A stretch of 64,000 bases of DNA, taken from assembly GCA_003166955.1 (NCBI GenBank), contig PMUI01000019.1, positions 144,902-208,901 of the forward strand, written 5' to 3'. A model generated the notes under the pieces. That model was not told the origin of the DNA. It worked only from the letters and a program-made list of their open reading frames with translations, and did not search any database. This stretch comes from Acidobacterium sp. GTDB lineage: Bacteria > Acidobacteriota > Terriglobia > Terriglobales > Acidobacteriaceae. Below are positions 41,915 through 50,802 of the stretch, one piece after another. The translations under genes and the position numbers were made by a program. Position 1 is the first letter of the stretch. Each line of letters begins with the position of its first letter.

Positions 41915-44062
41915 ATGCCGAATGGCCGTGCCGTTCTCTTTCCTTCCCTTGCCCTGGCTTGTCTCACCCTCGGCGCCGCCTGCTTTTACGCACAAAGTCA
42001 GTCCTCAGGTCCCGAAGACAAATACATCTGGCTCGAAGAGGCGACCGGTACCCGTGCCATGGACTGGGTAAAGACGGAAAATGCCCGCACCGCCAAAATC
42101 CTCGAAGCCGATCCGCGCTTCGCCACCTTCAACGACGAAGCTCTCAAAGTCAGCGAGGACCCCAGTCGCCTGCCCATTCCCGGCCTACGCGGCGACGATG
42201 TCTACAACTTCTGGAACGATGAGAAAAACGTCCGTGGCCTTTACCGCAAAACAACTCTCTCCGACTACTCCACCCCCACGCCTCACTGGCAGACCGTCCT
42301 CGACATCGACGCCCTCGATAAGCAGGAGAGCACCAGCTGGGTCTTTCACGGCGCCAACTGCCTCTATCCCGGCGACGAATACTGCGTCTTCGATCTCTCC
42401 GTCGGCGGCGAAGACGCCTCCACCGCCCGCGAATTCAACCTCAAACAGAACAAATTCATCGACGGCGGCTTCTCCTCGCCTCACAGCAAACAGGACATCT
42501 CCTGGGAAGATAAAGACACGCTCCTCATCGCCCGCGACTGGGGTGCCGATTCCATGACCAAATCCGGCTACCCCTACGTCATCAAAGAGTGGAAACGCGG
42601 CACGCCCCTCGACACCGCAAAAGAAGTCTTTCGCGGCGAACCCGATGACATCAATGCACAGAGCGCCGTACTGCACGATGCCCAGGGCGAACAAGTCACT
42701 CTCTTCGAGCGCGGCGTCTCCTTCTTCGAATCCCGCTGGTGGATCAAAACCCCTGACGGCCTGAAGGAACTCAATATCCCTCGCAAAGCGAATCCCGCTG
42801 GCCTGCTCGCCGGATGCCTGCTCATTGACACCCACGAGGACTGGACCCCGGATCCCGCCGGACCGAAATTCATTCAGGGCTCGCTCCTCTCCCTTCGGCT
42901 CGCCGACGTCCTCCGCGACCCCGCCCATCCAAAGCCCACCATCGTCTTCGCCCCCTCCTCCGACGAGTTCCTCAATGGCTATGCCACTACGAAGTCGCGC
43001 CTCATCGTCGCGACCCTCAAGCACGTACTCGGCCGCGCTTACGTCTACACGCCCACCGGCAAAGACGCCTGGACCTTCAAACCCCTCGACGTCCCCGACA
43101 ACAGCACTATCAGCATCGTCACCGCCAGCGATGCCAACGAGACCTTCTTCCTCAGCTCCCAGAGCTTTCTAACCCCGCCCTCCCTTCTCCAGGGCGACGC
43201 AGCCGCCGCGCACCTCACCCTCTCCCGCTCCCAGCCGCCGCTCTTCGACGCGTCCCAGGACACCACCGAACAATTCTTCGCCACCTCGAAGGACGGCACC
43301 AAAGTCCCCTACTTCGCCGTTCATCGCAAGGACATGCAGCTGAACGGGCAGAACCCGACCCTGCTCAACGCCTATGGCGGCTTCGAAGTCTCCGAAACGC
43401 CCCGCTACTCGGCCATCGCCGGCAAGCTCTGGCTCGAGAGAGGTGGCGTCTTCGTCCTCGCCAACATCCGCGGCGGTGGCGAGTTCGGACCCGCATGGCA
43501 TGAAGCCGGCCTCAAGACCCACCGCCAGCGCATCTACGACGACTTCGCCGCTGTCGGCGAGGATCTCATCGCCCGCAAAATCACCTCGCCCGCGCACCTC
43601 GGTATTATCGGCGGTTCCAACGGCGGCCTGCTCATGGGCGTCGAGATGACCCAGCACCCCGACCTCTGGAATGCCATCGTCATCCAGGTCCCGCTCCTCG
43701 ACATGCTCCGTTTCGAGCAGATCGCCGCCGGCGCCAGCTGGGTCGGCGAGTACGGCTCGGTCAGCGTGCCCGATGAGCGCGCCTTCCTCGCCGGCATCTC
43801 TCCCTACAACCAGCTCAAACCCGACGTGAAATATCCCGAGCCTCTCATCTTCACCACCACCCGCGATGACCGCGTCGGCCCCCAGCACGCGCGCAAGTTC
43901 GCCGCCAAAATGGAGGAGTACCACCAGCCCTTCCTCTACGACGAAATCGTCGAGGGAGGCCACGGTGCCGGCGCGGACCTGAAACAAGCCGCCCGCTCCT
44001 GGGCGGAAACCTACGTCTATCTCGCCGAGAAATTAATGGCGCCCGCATCATCGTCGCAATGA
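41915..44062 (+). CDS. Prolyl oligopeptidase family (S9) serine peptidase, exported
   Basis: 715 aa from the ATG at 41915 (MPNGRAVLFPSLALACLTLG); AGGAG at 41901-41905 decides this start over the upstream ATG at 41882. The signal peptide ends near AQSQ. The N-terminal beta-propeller (~75-430) opens with YIWLEEATGTRAMDWVKTEN, typical of S9A. The hydrolase domain has GGSNGGLL (nucleophile S568), RDDRVGPQHA (D652) and VEGGHGAGADL (H683). RGGGEFGPAWHEAGLK is diagnostic for the family. It cleaves short peptides after proline, probably in the periplasm. Confidence 0.95.
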   Translation: MPNGRAVLFPSLALACLTLGAACFYAQSQSSGPEDKYIWLEEATGTRAMDWVKTENARTAKILEADPRFATFNDEALKVSEDPSRLPIPGLRGDDVYNFWNDEKNVRGLYRKTTLSDYSTPTPHWQTVLDIDALDKQESTSWVFHGANCLYPGDEYCVFDLSVGGEDASTAREFNLKQNKFIDGGFSSPHSKQDISWEDKDTLLIARDWGADSMTKSGYPYVIKEWKRGTPLDTAKEVFRGEPDDINAQSAVLHDAQGEQVTLFERGVSFFESRWWIKTPDGLKELNIPRKANPAGLLAGCLLIDTHEDWTPDPAGPKFIQGSLLSLRLADVLRDPAHPKPTIVFAPSSDEFLNGYATTKSRLIVATLKHVLGRAYVYTPTGKDAWTFKPLDVPDNSTISIVTASDANETFFLSSQSFLTPPSLLQGDAAAAHLTLSRSQPPLFDASQDTTEQFFATSKDGTKVPYFAVHRKDMQLNGQNPTLLNAYGGFEVSETPRYSAIAGKLWLERGGVFVLANIRGGGEFGPAWHEAGLKTHRQRIYDDFAAVGEDLIARKITSPAHLGIIGGSNGGLLMGVEMTQHPDLWNAIVIQVPLLDMLRFEQIAAGASWVGEYGSVSVPDERAFLAGISPYNQLKPDVKYPEPLIFTTTRDDRVGPQHARKFAAKMEEYHQPFLYDEIVEGGHGAGADLKQAARSWAETYVYLAEKLMAPASSSQ

Positions 44063-44300
44063 GTACCAAATCCACCTCTCAACGGGGATAAGTCATAGGG
44101 CGCTTGTCCCCGCTGATCTCGACCTCCTGCTTCCAGCTGCTCCATGCACCCTGCTCCCTGCTCGACGGTCCCTGCTCCTGCTTCCCGCTTCCTCCTTCCT
44201 GCTTCCTGCTTCCTGCTTCCTGCTTCCTGCTCTTAAGTTAAACGTTTTACCTTGACGACCGTCCGCCCCGGCCATTAGCATTTGCCCGTTCGAGGTAACT
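44063..44300. repeat. Degenerate heptamer array (about 44143-44234)
   Basis: From ~44143 a 7-bp register holds through CCCTGCT, CCCTGCT, CGACGGT, CCCTGCT, CCTGCTT, CCCGCTT, CCTCCTT and then CCTGCTT repeated four to five times, ending CCTGCTC TTAAG. This is the longest array in the window, ~13 units. It lies between two plus-strand genes. The 3' end matches the CTGCTCTT end of the stop-codon arrays, although no minus-strand gene ends here. Confidence 0.75.
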
Positions 44301-46553
44301 ATGTCGGTTTCTCTGCTTTCCTCCCGGCTCGTTCTGTGCTCTGCCTCTGCCTTGTTACTCATCGCAGCTCTCTCCATCTCCGCGCAGACCGCCCCCGTGC
44401 CCAGGCCCGACACCCGCCCCTGGATGAATAAGTCCCTCTCCCCCGACCAGCGCGCCGACCTCGTCATGAAGGAAATGACCCTCGACGAAAAAATGAGCTT
44501 CGTCCACGGCACCGGCTGGAACGGCCTTCGCGCCGATGCCGTCATTCCCAAAGGCTCCCTCGGCGGCGCCGGATACGTCCAGGGTGTCGAGCGTCTCGGC
44601 ATTCCCGGCATCAACATGGCCGACTCCGCCGTCGGCATCCGCCTCGCCGCCCAGGGCAGCCACTACGCCACGCTGCTGCCCTCCGTTCTCGGCGCCGCAT
44701 GCAGCTGGGATAAAGACGCGCTCTTCCTCTTCGGCTCCGTCCTCGGCCGTGAGCTCCGCGACATGGGCTACAACATGTCCATCGGCGGCGGCGTTGACCT
44801 CGCCCGCGATCCCCGCAACGGCCGCAACTTCGAATACGCCGGCGAAGATCCCGTCCTCGCCGGAACCATGGTCGGCTCGCTCGCCCGCGGCGTTCAGGCC
44901 AACCAGGTCATGGGCGACATCAAGCACTACGCCTTCAACGACCAGGAAACCGGCCGCACCACCGTCAACGTCATCCTCGATCAGCGCGCCGCCCGCGAAA
45001 GCGACCTCCTCGCCTTCCAGATCGCCATCGGCATGGCCCAGCCCGCCGGGGTCATGTGCTCCTACAACCGCGACACCATCACCCCTCCGGGTGGCACTGA
45101 CTGGTCCTGCGAAAACGACTACCTCCTCAATCAGGTCCTCAAAAAGGACTTCGACTTCAAGGGCTTCGTCCTCTCCGACTGGGGTGGCACCCACTCCACC
45201 GTCCACGCAGCTCTCTCCGGCCTCGATCAGGAACAGCCCGGTTCAGGATTCTTCGGCGATCCTCTCAAAGCTGCCGTCCAGAAAAACCAGGTCCCCATGT
45301 CGCGCCTCGATGACGCGGTTCATCGCGTCCTCCGCAGCATGTTCGCCAACGGAGTCATCGACAACCCGCCCGTCACTCAGGTCCCAGACCCCTTCCGCGG
45401 CCGTGACGACGCCGAGCATATCGCCGACGAGAGCATCGTCCTGCTGAAGAACTCCAGCCAGATCCTCCCGCTCAACCCCGCCTCCGTTCAATCCATCGCC
45501 CTCATCGGCTCCCACGCCGATGTCGGCGTCCTCTCCGGCGGCGGATCGGCTCAGGTCGACGCACCCGGCGGCAACGCCGCCCCCACTCATCCTCATCCCG
45601 GCGGTGCATTCTGGATGGAGACGGTCTACTTCCCCTCCTCGCCCCTGAAAGAAATCGGCAAACGCGCACCCAGCGCCAAAGTCGCGTTTGACCCCGGCAC
45701 CGATCCCGCTGCGGCCGCCAAACTCGCCGCCGCTTCCGAGATCGCCATCGTCTTCGTCAATCAGCCCATGAGCGAAGGCAAGGACTCTCCCACCATCTCC
45801 CTGCCCGACAATCAGGACGCGCTCGTCGACGCCGTCGCAGCTGCCAATCCGCACACCATCGTCGTCATCGAAAACGGCGCCCCCGTCTCCATGCCCTGGG
45901 CCGACCGCGTCCAGGGCATCATCGATGCCTGGTACCCCGGCATCGGCGGCGCGCAGTCTCTCGCCGGCATCCTCTTCGGCGACGTCAACCCCTCCGGCCG
46001 CCTCGCCATCACCTTCGCGAAGAGTGACGATCAGCTCCCTCACCCTCAGGTTCCGGGCGTCGATCTGATCAAAAACCCCGGAGCCCGCCATCACGCTCCC
46101 GGCGAAATTCCCCTCTTCGACGCGCCTGCCACAGAAGGTGTCCGTGTCGGTTACAAATGGTTCGAGTCCGAAAAGAAAGACCCGCTCTTCCCCTTCGGCT
46201 TCGGCCTCTCCTACACCACTTATGAATATTCCGGCCTGAACGCCTCCCAGCACGAAGTCACCTTCACCGTGCACAACAGCGGCAGCCGCGCCGGAACCGA
46301 AGTCGCCCAGATCTACGCTGTCCTGCCCGCGTCCACCGGCGAATCGACCTTCAAACGTCTCGTCGCCTGGGATCGCGTCTCCCTCGCCCCTGGCGAATCC
46401 AAAACCGTTACCCTCAAACTCGATCCGCTCTACCTCTCCATCTTCGACGTCAGCAAAAACAGCTTCGTCCTCGCGCCCGGCGACTACACCATCCTCGCCG
46501 GTTCTTCCTCCGCGGAAACCCCGCTAAGCGCCACCATCCACATCGCGCAATAG
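44301..46553 (+). CDS. Beta-glucosidase, glycoside hydrolase family 3, exported
   Basis: 750 aa. Signal peptide VLCSASALLLIAALSISAQT. The GH3 barrel (~50-340) has 'IPGINMADSAVGIRLAAQGS', HYAFNDQETGRTTVN (substrate Lys-His region) and the nucleophile D293 in FVLSDWGGTHST. The C-terminal alpha/beta sandwich (~390-610) includes VLLKNSSQILPL and ALIGSHADVGVLSGGGSAQV. The fibronectin III-like end domain (~640-750) has FGFGLSYTTYEYS. It removes terminal beta-D-glucosyl (or xylosyl) units in the periplasm. A Rho-independent terminator follows at 46616-46652. Confidence 0.95.
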   Translation: MSVSLLSSRLVLCSASALLLIAALSISAQTAPVPRPDTRPWMNKSLSPDQRADLVMKEMTLDEKMSFVHGTGWNGLRADAVIPKGSLGGAGYVQGVERLGIPGINMADSAVGIRLAAQGSHYATLLPSVLGAACSWDKDALFLFGSVLGRELRDMGYNMSIGGGVDLARDPRNGRNFEYAGEDPVLAGTMVGSLARGVQANQVMGDIKHYAFNDQETGRTTVNVILDQRAARESDLLAFQIAIGMAQPAGVMCSYNRDTITPPGGTDWSCENDYLLNQVLKKDFDFKGFVLSDWGGTHSTVHAALSGLDQEQPGSGFFGDPLKAAVQKNQVPMSRLDDAVHRVLRSMFANGVIDNPPVTQVPDPFRGRDDAEHIADESIVLLKNSSQILPLNPASVQSIALIGSHADVGVLSGGGSAQVDAPGGNAAPTHPHPGGAFWMETVYFPSSPLKEIGKRAPSAKVAFDPGTDPAAAAKLAAASEIAIVFVNQPMSEGKDSPTISLPDNQDALVDAVAAANPHTIVVIENGAPVSMPWADRVQGIIDAWYPGIGGAQSLAGILFGDVNPSGRLAITFAKSDDQLPHPQVPGVDLIKNPGARHHAPGEIPLFDAPATEGVRVGYKWFESEKKDPLFPFGFGLSYTTYEYSGLNASQHEVTFTVHNSGSRAGTEVAQIYAVLPASTGESTFKRLVAWDRVSLAPGESKTVTLKLDPLYLSIFDVSKNSFVLAPGDYTILAGSSSAETPLSATIHIAQ

Positions 46554-46615
46554 TCAGGTACCCATCCTGGTGAGGCGTTTTCCCGCGCAGCAGGGTGGGT
46601 TTCAAACGCAAACAA

Positions 46616-46652
46616 AACGGCTCCGCATCCCGGTGGACACGGAGCCGTTTTT
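46616..46652 (+). terminator. Rho-independent terminator after the GH3 gene
   Basis: AACGGCTCCG (46616-46625), a 14-base loop, CGGAGCCGTT (46640-46649) and a T run to 46652. It also directly adjoins the heptamer array at the bactofilin 3' end. Confidence 0.8.
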
Positions 46653-46687
46653 CTATTCCCTATTCCCTGTTCCCTATTCCCTGCCCT
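46653..46687. repeat. 35-bp heptamer array abutting the bactofilin stop
   Basis: CTATTCC, CTATTCC, CTGTTCC, CTATTCC and CTGCCCT. Its last base is the first base of the bactofilin stop codon as read on the plus strand (46687-46689). Near-identical to 21191-21225 and 27191-27225. Confidence 0.85.
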
Positions 46688-47100
46688 TAGTTCGCTCCGA
46701 ACTGCGCCCCCGCCGGTGTCGCGCTCACGGCGCTCGCCGGAGGATGCGAGCCGGCGCCCTTCCCACCGTCCCCGGTGCCGTCCAGTTCGACCTTCCCGGA
46801 GAAAATCGCGTTATCCTCCACCGACAGCCGCGCCGCGCGAATGTCCCCATTCACGTTGCTGCCGGATCGCAGCTCCACTCGCCCCGCCGCGTGAATGTCT
46901 CCCTGCAAGTGGCCCTGCACCACCACATCTTTCGCCGCCACGTTCGCCGTCACCCGTGCAGTGGCGCCGATCGTCAGCTTATTCTCACTCAGCGTGATCG
47001 TGCCCTCCACCAAACCCTCAACCACCAGGTCCTCCTGGCCTTTCACTTCTCCGCGAATCTGAACCGACTTCCCGATAACCGCTGCTGTTTCTCCAGCCAT
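46687..47100 (-). CDS. Bactofilin-family cytoskeletal protein
   Basis: 137 aa from the ATG at 47100 (MAGETAAVIGKSVQIRGEVK), preceded by GGGGAG; the longer open frame to 47286 is not family-like. The right-handed beta-helix core has ~6-residue periodic hydrophobics: IRGEVKGQEDLVVEGLVEGT, 'LTIGATARVTANVAAKDVVV' and QGHLQGDIHAAGRVELRSGS. The C-terminal ~35 residues are Gly/Ala/Pro-rich and disordered. Bactofilins polymerise without nucleotide and scaffold cell-shape or envelope proteins. The gene is convergent with the GH3 gene. Confidence 0.9.
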   Translation of the reverse strand: MAGETAAVIGKSVQIRGEVKGQEDLVVEGLVEGTITLSENKLTIGATARVTANVAAKDVVVQGHLQGDIHAAGRVELRSGSNVNGDIRAARLSVEDNAIFSGKVELDGTGDGGKGAGSHPPASAVSATPAGAQFGAN

Positions 47101-47382
47101 TGCGCAGACTCCCCTTTTCTTCTTTTGCTTTCCGCTTTGTCGCACTATACGCAACGCCACGCCCCGCCGCAACCAAAATGCCCGAGAATTGCGCCATTCA
47201 CGTCTCCTTTTCCCTCCCCTCTCCGCGCGTGGACGCTTGATCCTCGCCGCTGACCCGCCCCGCTCCTTCCTCAACGAAGTCCCCATCAGGCTCGCTCCCG
47301 CGCCCCTGCCCTTCTGGATCGCCGGCCATCCGCCGAAAGCCCAAACACCCGCACCCCACCTGCTCTTCGCATCGCCACTGGA
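47101..47382. other. Intergenic upstream of bactofilin
   Basis: No gene is supported in 282 bp. It holds the bactofilin promoter/RBS at its left edge and the end of the radical-SAM gene at its right edge. Long plus-strand frames here are shadows of the GC-rich minus-strand gene. Confidence 0.4.
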
Positions 47383-48576
47383 TCACCATAGCTCCCCCTC
47401 GCACCCCGGCTGCAACGCCCCCGCCTCCGCTGGAGTCGGCGGCTTCCTTGCCCCGTTGCTGCCCGCGTCCCTATACCCTGCACCGTGCCCCCTGTGCCCT
47501 GGTTCCCCCCACAACTCCGCCTGCATCGGCCAAACCGGCTGCCCCATTCCGTCTGCGCCCGCCGCCTCCCCAACCAGGGTGGGACCGTCCTCGCCGAATC
47601 GCTGTTGCAATCCGTGCTTCCGCACCACCGCCCGAACCAGCGCCCTCACCCGCTCCTGGTACGCCTTCGAAACGAACGCCCGGTCCCCATACCGCGCCTC
47701 GTACGCCTTCTCCAGTTCCGGAAAATGCTCCCGCACAAACCGCATAAACACCGCCTTCGAGCACGGCTTCAGAAACAGCGGCTGCGACGAGAAAAAGCTA
47801 GCCCCCGCCTTCTTCGCCCGCCGCGCCATCGCCTCCAGCGCCCGCGGAGTGTCTGTAATCCCCGGCATCAGCGGCGAACACAGAATCCCCACCTTCAGTC
47901 CCGCCGCCCGCAGCCGCTCCACCGTCCTGAACCGCAAATCCGGCCGCGGCGCCCGCGGCTCCAGAATCCGCGCCAGCTTCGCATCCGGCGTCGTGATCGT
48001 CAGGTGCAGCGTCAGCCGATTCCGCGCCGCAATCCGCGTCAACAAATCAATGTCCCGCTCAATCAGCGTCGACTTCGTCACGATCCCCAGCCGCAGCCCC
48101 CGCTGCTCCGCGAACACCTCCAGCAAACTCCGCGTCACCTGCGCCTTCCGCTCGATCGGTTGATAAGGATCCGTCGCCGTCCCCAGCGCAATGTATTCAT
48201 CCGGCCGCACCTGCTTCAGCTCCTGCCGCAACAGCCACGCCGCATGCTGCTTGATGTAAATCTCCCGCTCAAACAGCTCCGGATCACGCTTCTCAAGAAA
48301 TTCGTGTGTGTATCGCGCATAGCAGTACCTGCACCCAAACTCGCACCCCCGATACGGGTTAATGCCCCACGTCATCCACGGCACCCGCTTCGACTCGACA
48401 CGGTTCAGCACCGAACGCGTCGCCATCGTCCGGTACTCCACCAGATGCCCCTCACCCGCCTCTTCGCCCTCCGCCGCCAGCCGAGCAATCCCCACCGGCC
48501 GCTGCCCGAGGATTGGGAAAAGACTGCCAGGGACAAGACCCTCCGGGAAAATTGCCCCCGAAAACAGCTCACTCAT
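47383..48576 (-). CDS. PA0069-family radical SAM protein
   Basis: 397 aa from the ATG at 48576 (MSELFSGAIFPEGLVPGS). The cluster motif is C-x3-C-x2-C in YRGCEFGCRYCYARYTHEFL. The PA0069 (Rv2578c) family blocks are present: SVLNRVESKRVPWMTWGINP, 'IALGTATDPYQPIERKAQVT', TKSTLIERDIDLL and CSPLMPGITDT. The reaction is not established. The last ~45 residues (from about WGEPGHRGHG) are not family-like and come from a heptamer-like tract at 47462-47505, so the original stop was probably lost or displaced. Confidence 0.9.
   Translation of the reverse strand: MSELFSGAIFPEGLVPGSLFPILGQRPVGIARLAAEGEEAGEGHLVEYRTMATRSVLNRVESKRVPWMTWGINPYRGCEFGCRYCYARYTHEFLEKRDPELFEREIYIKQHAAWLLRQELKQVRPDEYIALGTATDPYQPIERKAQVTRSLLEVFAEQRGLRLGIVTKSTLIERDIDLLTRIAARNRLTLHLTITTPDAKLARILEPRAPRPDLRFRTVERLRAAGLKVGILCSPLMPGITDTPRALEAMARRAKKAGASFFSSQPLFLKPCSKAVFMRFVREHFPELEKAYEARYGDRAFVSKAYQERVRALVRAVVRKHGLQQRFGEDGPTLVGEAAGADGMGQPVWPMQAELWGEPGHRGHGAGYRDAGSNGARKPPTPAEAGALQPGCEGELW
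47462..47505. repeat. Heptamer-register tract inside the 3' end of the radical-SAM gene
   Basis: TCCCTAT, ACCCTGC, ACCGTGC, CCCCTGT, GCCCTGG and TTCCCCC hold a 7-bp register of C-rich units. It is coded as part of the odd C-terminal tail. Confidence 0.5.
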
Positions 48577-48763
48577 CGCTATATTCGCCTTTTCTTCGCC
48601 CATCCACACAAACTAGCCCCACCCGCCCCTCCCGGTCAAGTCCCCACCTCCCCCAACCCCCTGCTCTTCTCCCGAAATCCGCCGATAACTACAACAGACT
48701 CACTCGCGTAGTTCGAATCCCGTACTCAACTCGTGAGCCAGCCAAAAGAAAGTGTGAAGGCGG

Positions 48764-49177
48764 ATGCCCTTTATCGTCTGGAACGACCGGCTCTCAGTCG
48801 GTGTCACTGCGATGGACCGTGAGCACAAGGAACTCATCGCGATCCTCAACTCCCTCTATGACGCCATCCGTGCCGGCGCCGCCCACGATTCCATGTCCGA
48901 GACGCTCGAGCGCCTCGACGAATACACCCACTTCCACTTCACCCACGAAGAAGCCCTCTTCGCCCAATCCGCCTACCCCGATGCCGAGAAGCATTGTCTT
49001 GAGCACGCCAATACCCTCGCATGGCTCGCTGAAGTCCGCCGCAAATACGACAAAGGAACCGCTGCCGGCCTTTCCCTCGAGATCGTCAACTACCTCAAGG
49101 ACTGGCTCTTCGACCACATCCTCGGCTCCGATCAGAAATACACTCCCTGGCTGCATGCCGAGGGGATCTGCCGCTGA
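48764..49177 (+). CDS. Bacteriohemerythrin
   Basis: 137 aa, one four-helix hemerythrin domain. Diiron ligands are in order: His in VGVTAMDREHKELIAILN, His and Glu in THFHFTHEEALF, His and His in EKHCLEHANTLAW, and Asp in WLFDHILGSDQKY. The MPFIVWNDRLSVGV start is typical. It binds O2 reversibly and may store it, sense it or protect oxygen-sensitive enzymes. It stands alone in orientation, upstream of a flavodoxin-like gene. Confidence 0.95.
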   Translation: MPFIVWNDRLSVGVTAMDREHKELIAILNSLYDAIRAGAAHDSMSETLERLDEYTHFHFTHEEALFAQSAYPDAEKHCLEHANTLAWLAEVRRKYDKGTAAGLSLEIVNYLKDWLFDHILGSDQKYTPWLHAEGICR

Positions 49178-49364
49178 TTCGAGGGGCCGTCGCGATTGCA
49201 GACCCAGGATTCTACCCGCATCGTTCCCTGCCGCCTCGCGCCACCCTCCTCGTTGTGACCAGGCTCACTGACAGCCTTCCCCATCCCATGTCACTCTTCT
49301 GCCGTCGAACGGTGTGCCGAGAATCCCTCCTCTGTCGCCTCGCCGCCGCCCCCGGAGGATCTCC

Positions 49365-49883
49365 ATGCCCGCCACCCTGCTCGTCACCTGGGCCACCCGC
49401 TACGGCTCCACTGAAGAAGTCGCCCACGCCATCGCCGACGACCTCCTCCGCCAGGGCCTCGCCGTCAACGCCCAGCCCATGCGCGAAGTCAGGAGTCTCG
49501 AACGCTACAACGCCATTGTCCTCGGTTGCGCCCTTTACATGGGCCGTCTGCACAAGGATGCGCGCCACTTCCTCGCCTCCCATCGCGCTGAGCTCATGCA
49601 GCGCCCCGTCGCTCTCTTCGTCCTCGGCCCCATCCACGCCGACGCAAAGGAATTCGCGGAAGCCGAAAAGCAGATGAAAAAGGAGCTCGCCAAATTCCCC
49701 TGGTTCTCCCCCGCATCCCAGCAGGTCATCGGCGGACGATTCGACCCCGAGAGGTTCGGTTTCCCCTTCAACATCCTCCCCGCGCTCCGCAAAATTCCCG
49801 CCAACGACGCCCGCGACTGGACCGCGATCCACTCCTGGGCCGGCAACCTGCCCTCCGCCCTCCGCCCCTCTGCAACGCGCTAG
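49365..49883 (+). CDS. Flavodoxin-domain protein (HemG-like)
   Basis: 172 aa from the ATG at 49365, with a strong GGAGGA at 49354-49359; the longer frame to 49314 is rejected. FMN phosphate loop: TWATRYGSTEEVAHAIADDL. Next is 'YNAIVLGCALYMGRLHKDAR', the second FMN loop. The segment FSPASQQVIGGRFDPERFGF and the C-terminal RDWTAIHSWAGNL match menaquinone-dependent protoporphyrinogen oxidase (HemG) relatives, but no other heme genes are near. A redox role is safe; the HemG activity is a guess. Confidence 0.85.
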   Translation: MPATLLVTWATRYGSTEEVAHAIADDLLRQGLAVNAQPMREVRSLERYNAIVLGCALYMGRLHKDARHFLASHRAELMQRPVALFVLGPIHADAKEFAEAEKQMKKELAKFPWFSPASQQVIGGRFDPERFGFPFNILPALRKIPANDARDWTAIHSWAGNLPSALRPSATR

Positions 49884-49892
49884 CAAAAATCC

Positions 49893-49944
49893 GGGTGCCC
49901 CATTCCGTCTCCCGGCTCCTGGCTCCTTGCAGCTTCCCTGCCCA
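49893..49944. repeat. REP half-copy followed by heptamer tract
   Basis: GGGTGCCCCATTC (49893-49906 region) is the left half of the palindrome at 1024-1077. It is followed by CTCCCGG, CTCCTGG, CTCCTTG and CAGCTTC in 7-bp register from 49909. Confidence 0.55.
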
Positions 49945-50000
49945 TCACGCATCTCATCAGAAAAAGTGCGACCATATTTCGCGGAGGTATTCACCCCAAT

Positions 50001-50717
50001 ATGCCCGACCTCAAAGGCACATCCATCACCTGGCTCGGACACGCCACCGTCCTCATCGTTACGCCGAAGAAAACCACCATCCTCATCGACCCCTTCATCG
50101 AGCACAATCCCAAATATCCGAAGGGCTACAAACTCCCGGACAAGATTGACCTGCTCCTGCTCACCCACGGCCACATGGACCACATCGCCGACGCCCTCCC
50201 CGTCGCCAAAAAGCACGGCCCCATCGCCGTCGGCATGGTCGAGCTCATCGACTGGCTGCACTCAAAGGGCTTGAAAAACGACCAGGGCATCGGCATGAAC
50301 CTCGGCGGCTCACACAAACATGCCGACGTCACCCTCACCCTCACCGAAGCGCGCCACTCCTCCAGCATCACCGACGGCGACAAGACCATCTATGGTGGCA
50401 ATCCCGCCGGCTTCGTCATCGCCATCGACAACGGCCCCACCCTCTACCACGCCGGAGACACCACCGTCTTCTCCGACATGCAGCTCATCCGCGACCTCTA
50501 CCACCCCGACCTCGCCATGCTGCCCATCGGCGACCACTACACCATGGGACCAAGACTCGCCGCCGTCGCCGCGAAATATCTCGGCGCAAAAACCGTCCTG
50601 CCCATCCACTTTGGAACATTCCCGCCGCTCGTCGGCACACCCACGCAGCTCGAAAAAGAACTCGCCGGATCGGGCATCACCGTAATCCACACCGACCCCG
50701 GCAAAGCGCTCCGCTAG
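50001..50717 (+). CDS. UPF0173 metal-dependent hydrolase (MBL fold)
   Basis: 238 aa. The metallo-beta-lactamase motif is T-H-G-H-M-D-H in LLLLTHGHMDHIADALPVAK, with later HYTMGPRLA and LPIHFGTFPPLVGTP. The start is MPDLKGTSITWLGHATVLIV. The UPF0173/YtkL family is cytosolic and of unknown substrate. The stop is directly followed by a perfect heptamer array and then a bidirectional hairpin, so transcription from both sides probably ends here. Confidence 0.92.
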   Translation: MPDLKGTSITWLGHATVLIVTPKKTTILIDPFIEHNPKYPKGYKLPDKIDLLLLTHGHMDHIADALPVAKKHGPIAVGMVELIDWLHSKGLKNDQGIGMNLGGSHKHADVTLTLTEARHSSSITDGDKTIYGGNPAGFVIAIDNGPTLYHAGDTTVFSDMQLIRDLYHPDLAMLPIGDHYTMGPRLAAVAAKYLGAKTVLPIHFGTFPPLVGTPTQLEKELAGSGITVIHTDPGKALR

Positions 50718-50722
50718 AGGTC

Positions 50723-50771
50723 TACTGGCTACTGGCTACTGGCTACTGGCTACTGGCTACTGGCTACTGGC
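50723..50771. repeat. Perfect heptamer array TACTGGC x7
   Basis: Seven identical 7-bp units (49 bp), six bases after the hydrolase stop. It is the only perfect array in the window; a related imperfect one lies at 62894-62935. Confidence 0.9.
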
Positions 50772-50774
50772 CGT

Positions 50775-50802
50775 GTGAATCGCGACCCCGGTCGCGATTC
50801 AC
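50775..50802. terminator. Bidirectional hairpin between convergent genes
   Basis: GTGAATCGCGAC (50775-50786), loop CCCG, GTCGCGATTCAC (50791-50802). The 12-bp perfect stem contains the stop of the universal-stress gene. There is no T run. It probably ends both transcripts or protects their 3' ends. Confidence 0.65.

Noticed and set aside
44093..44638. 181-codon minus-strand frame over the heptamer array and GH3 start
   Set aside because: Its Ser/Arg/Gly-rich tail comes from the repeat, and it overlaps the GH3 signal peptide region.
47189..48163. 324-codon plus-strand frame
   Set aside because: Antisense to the radical-SAM gene; no domain.
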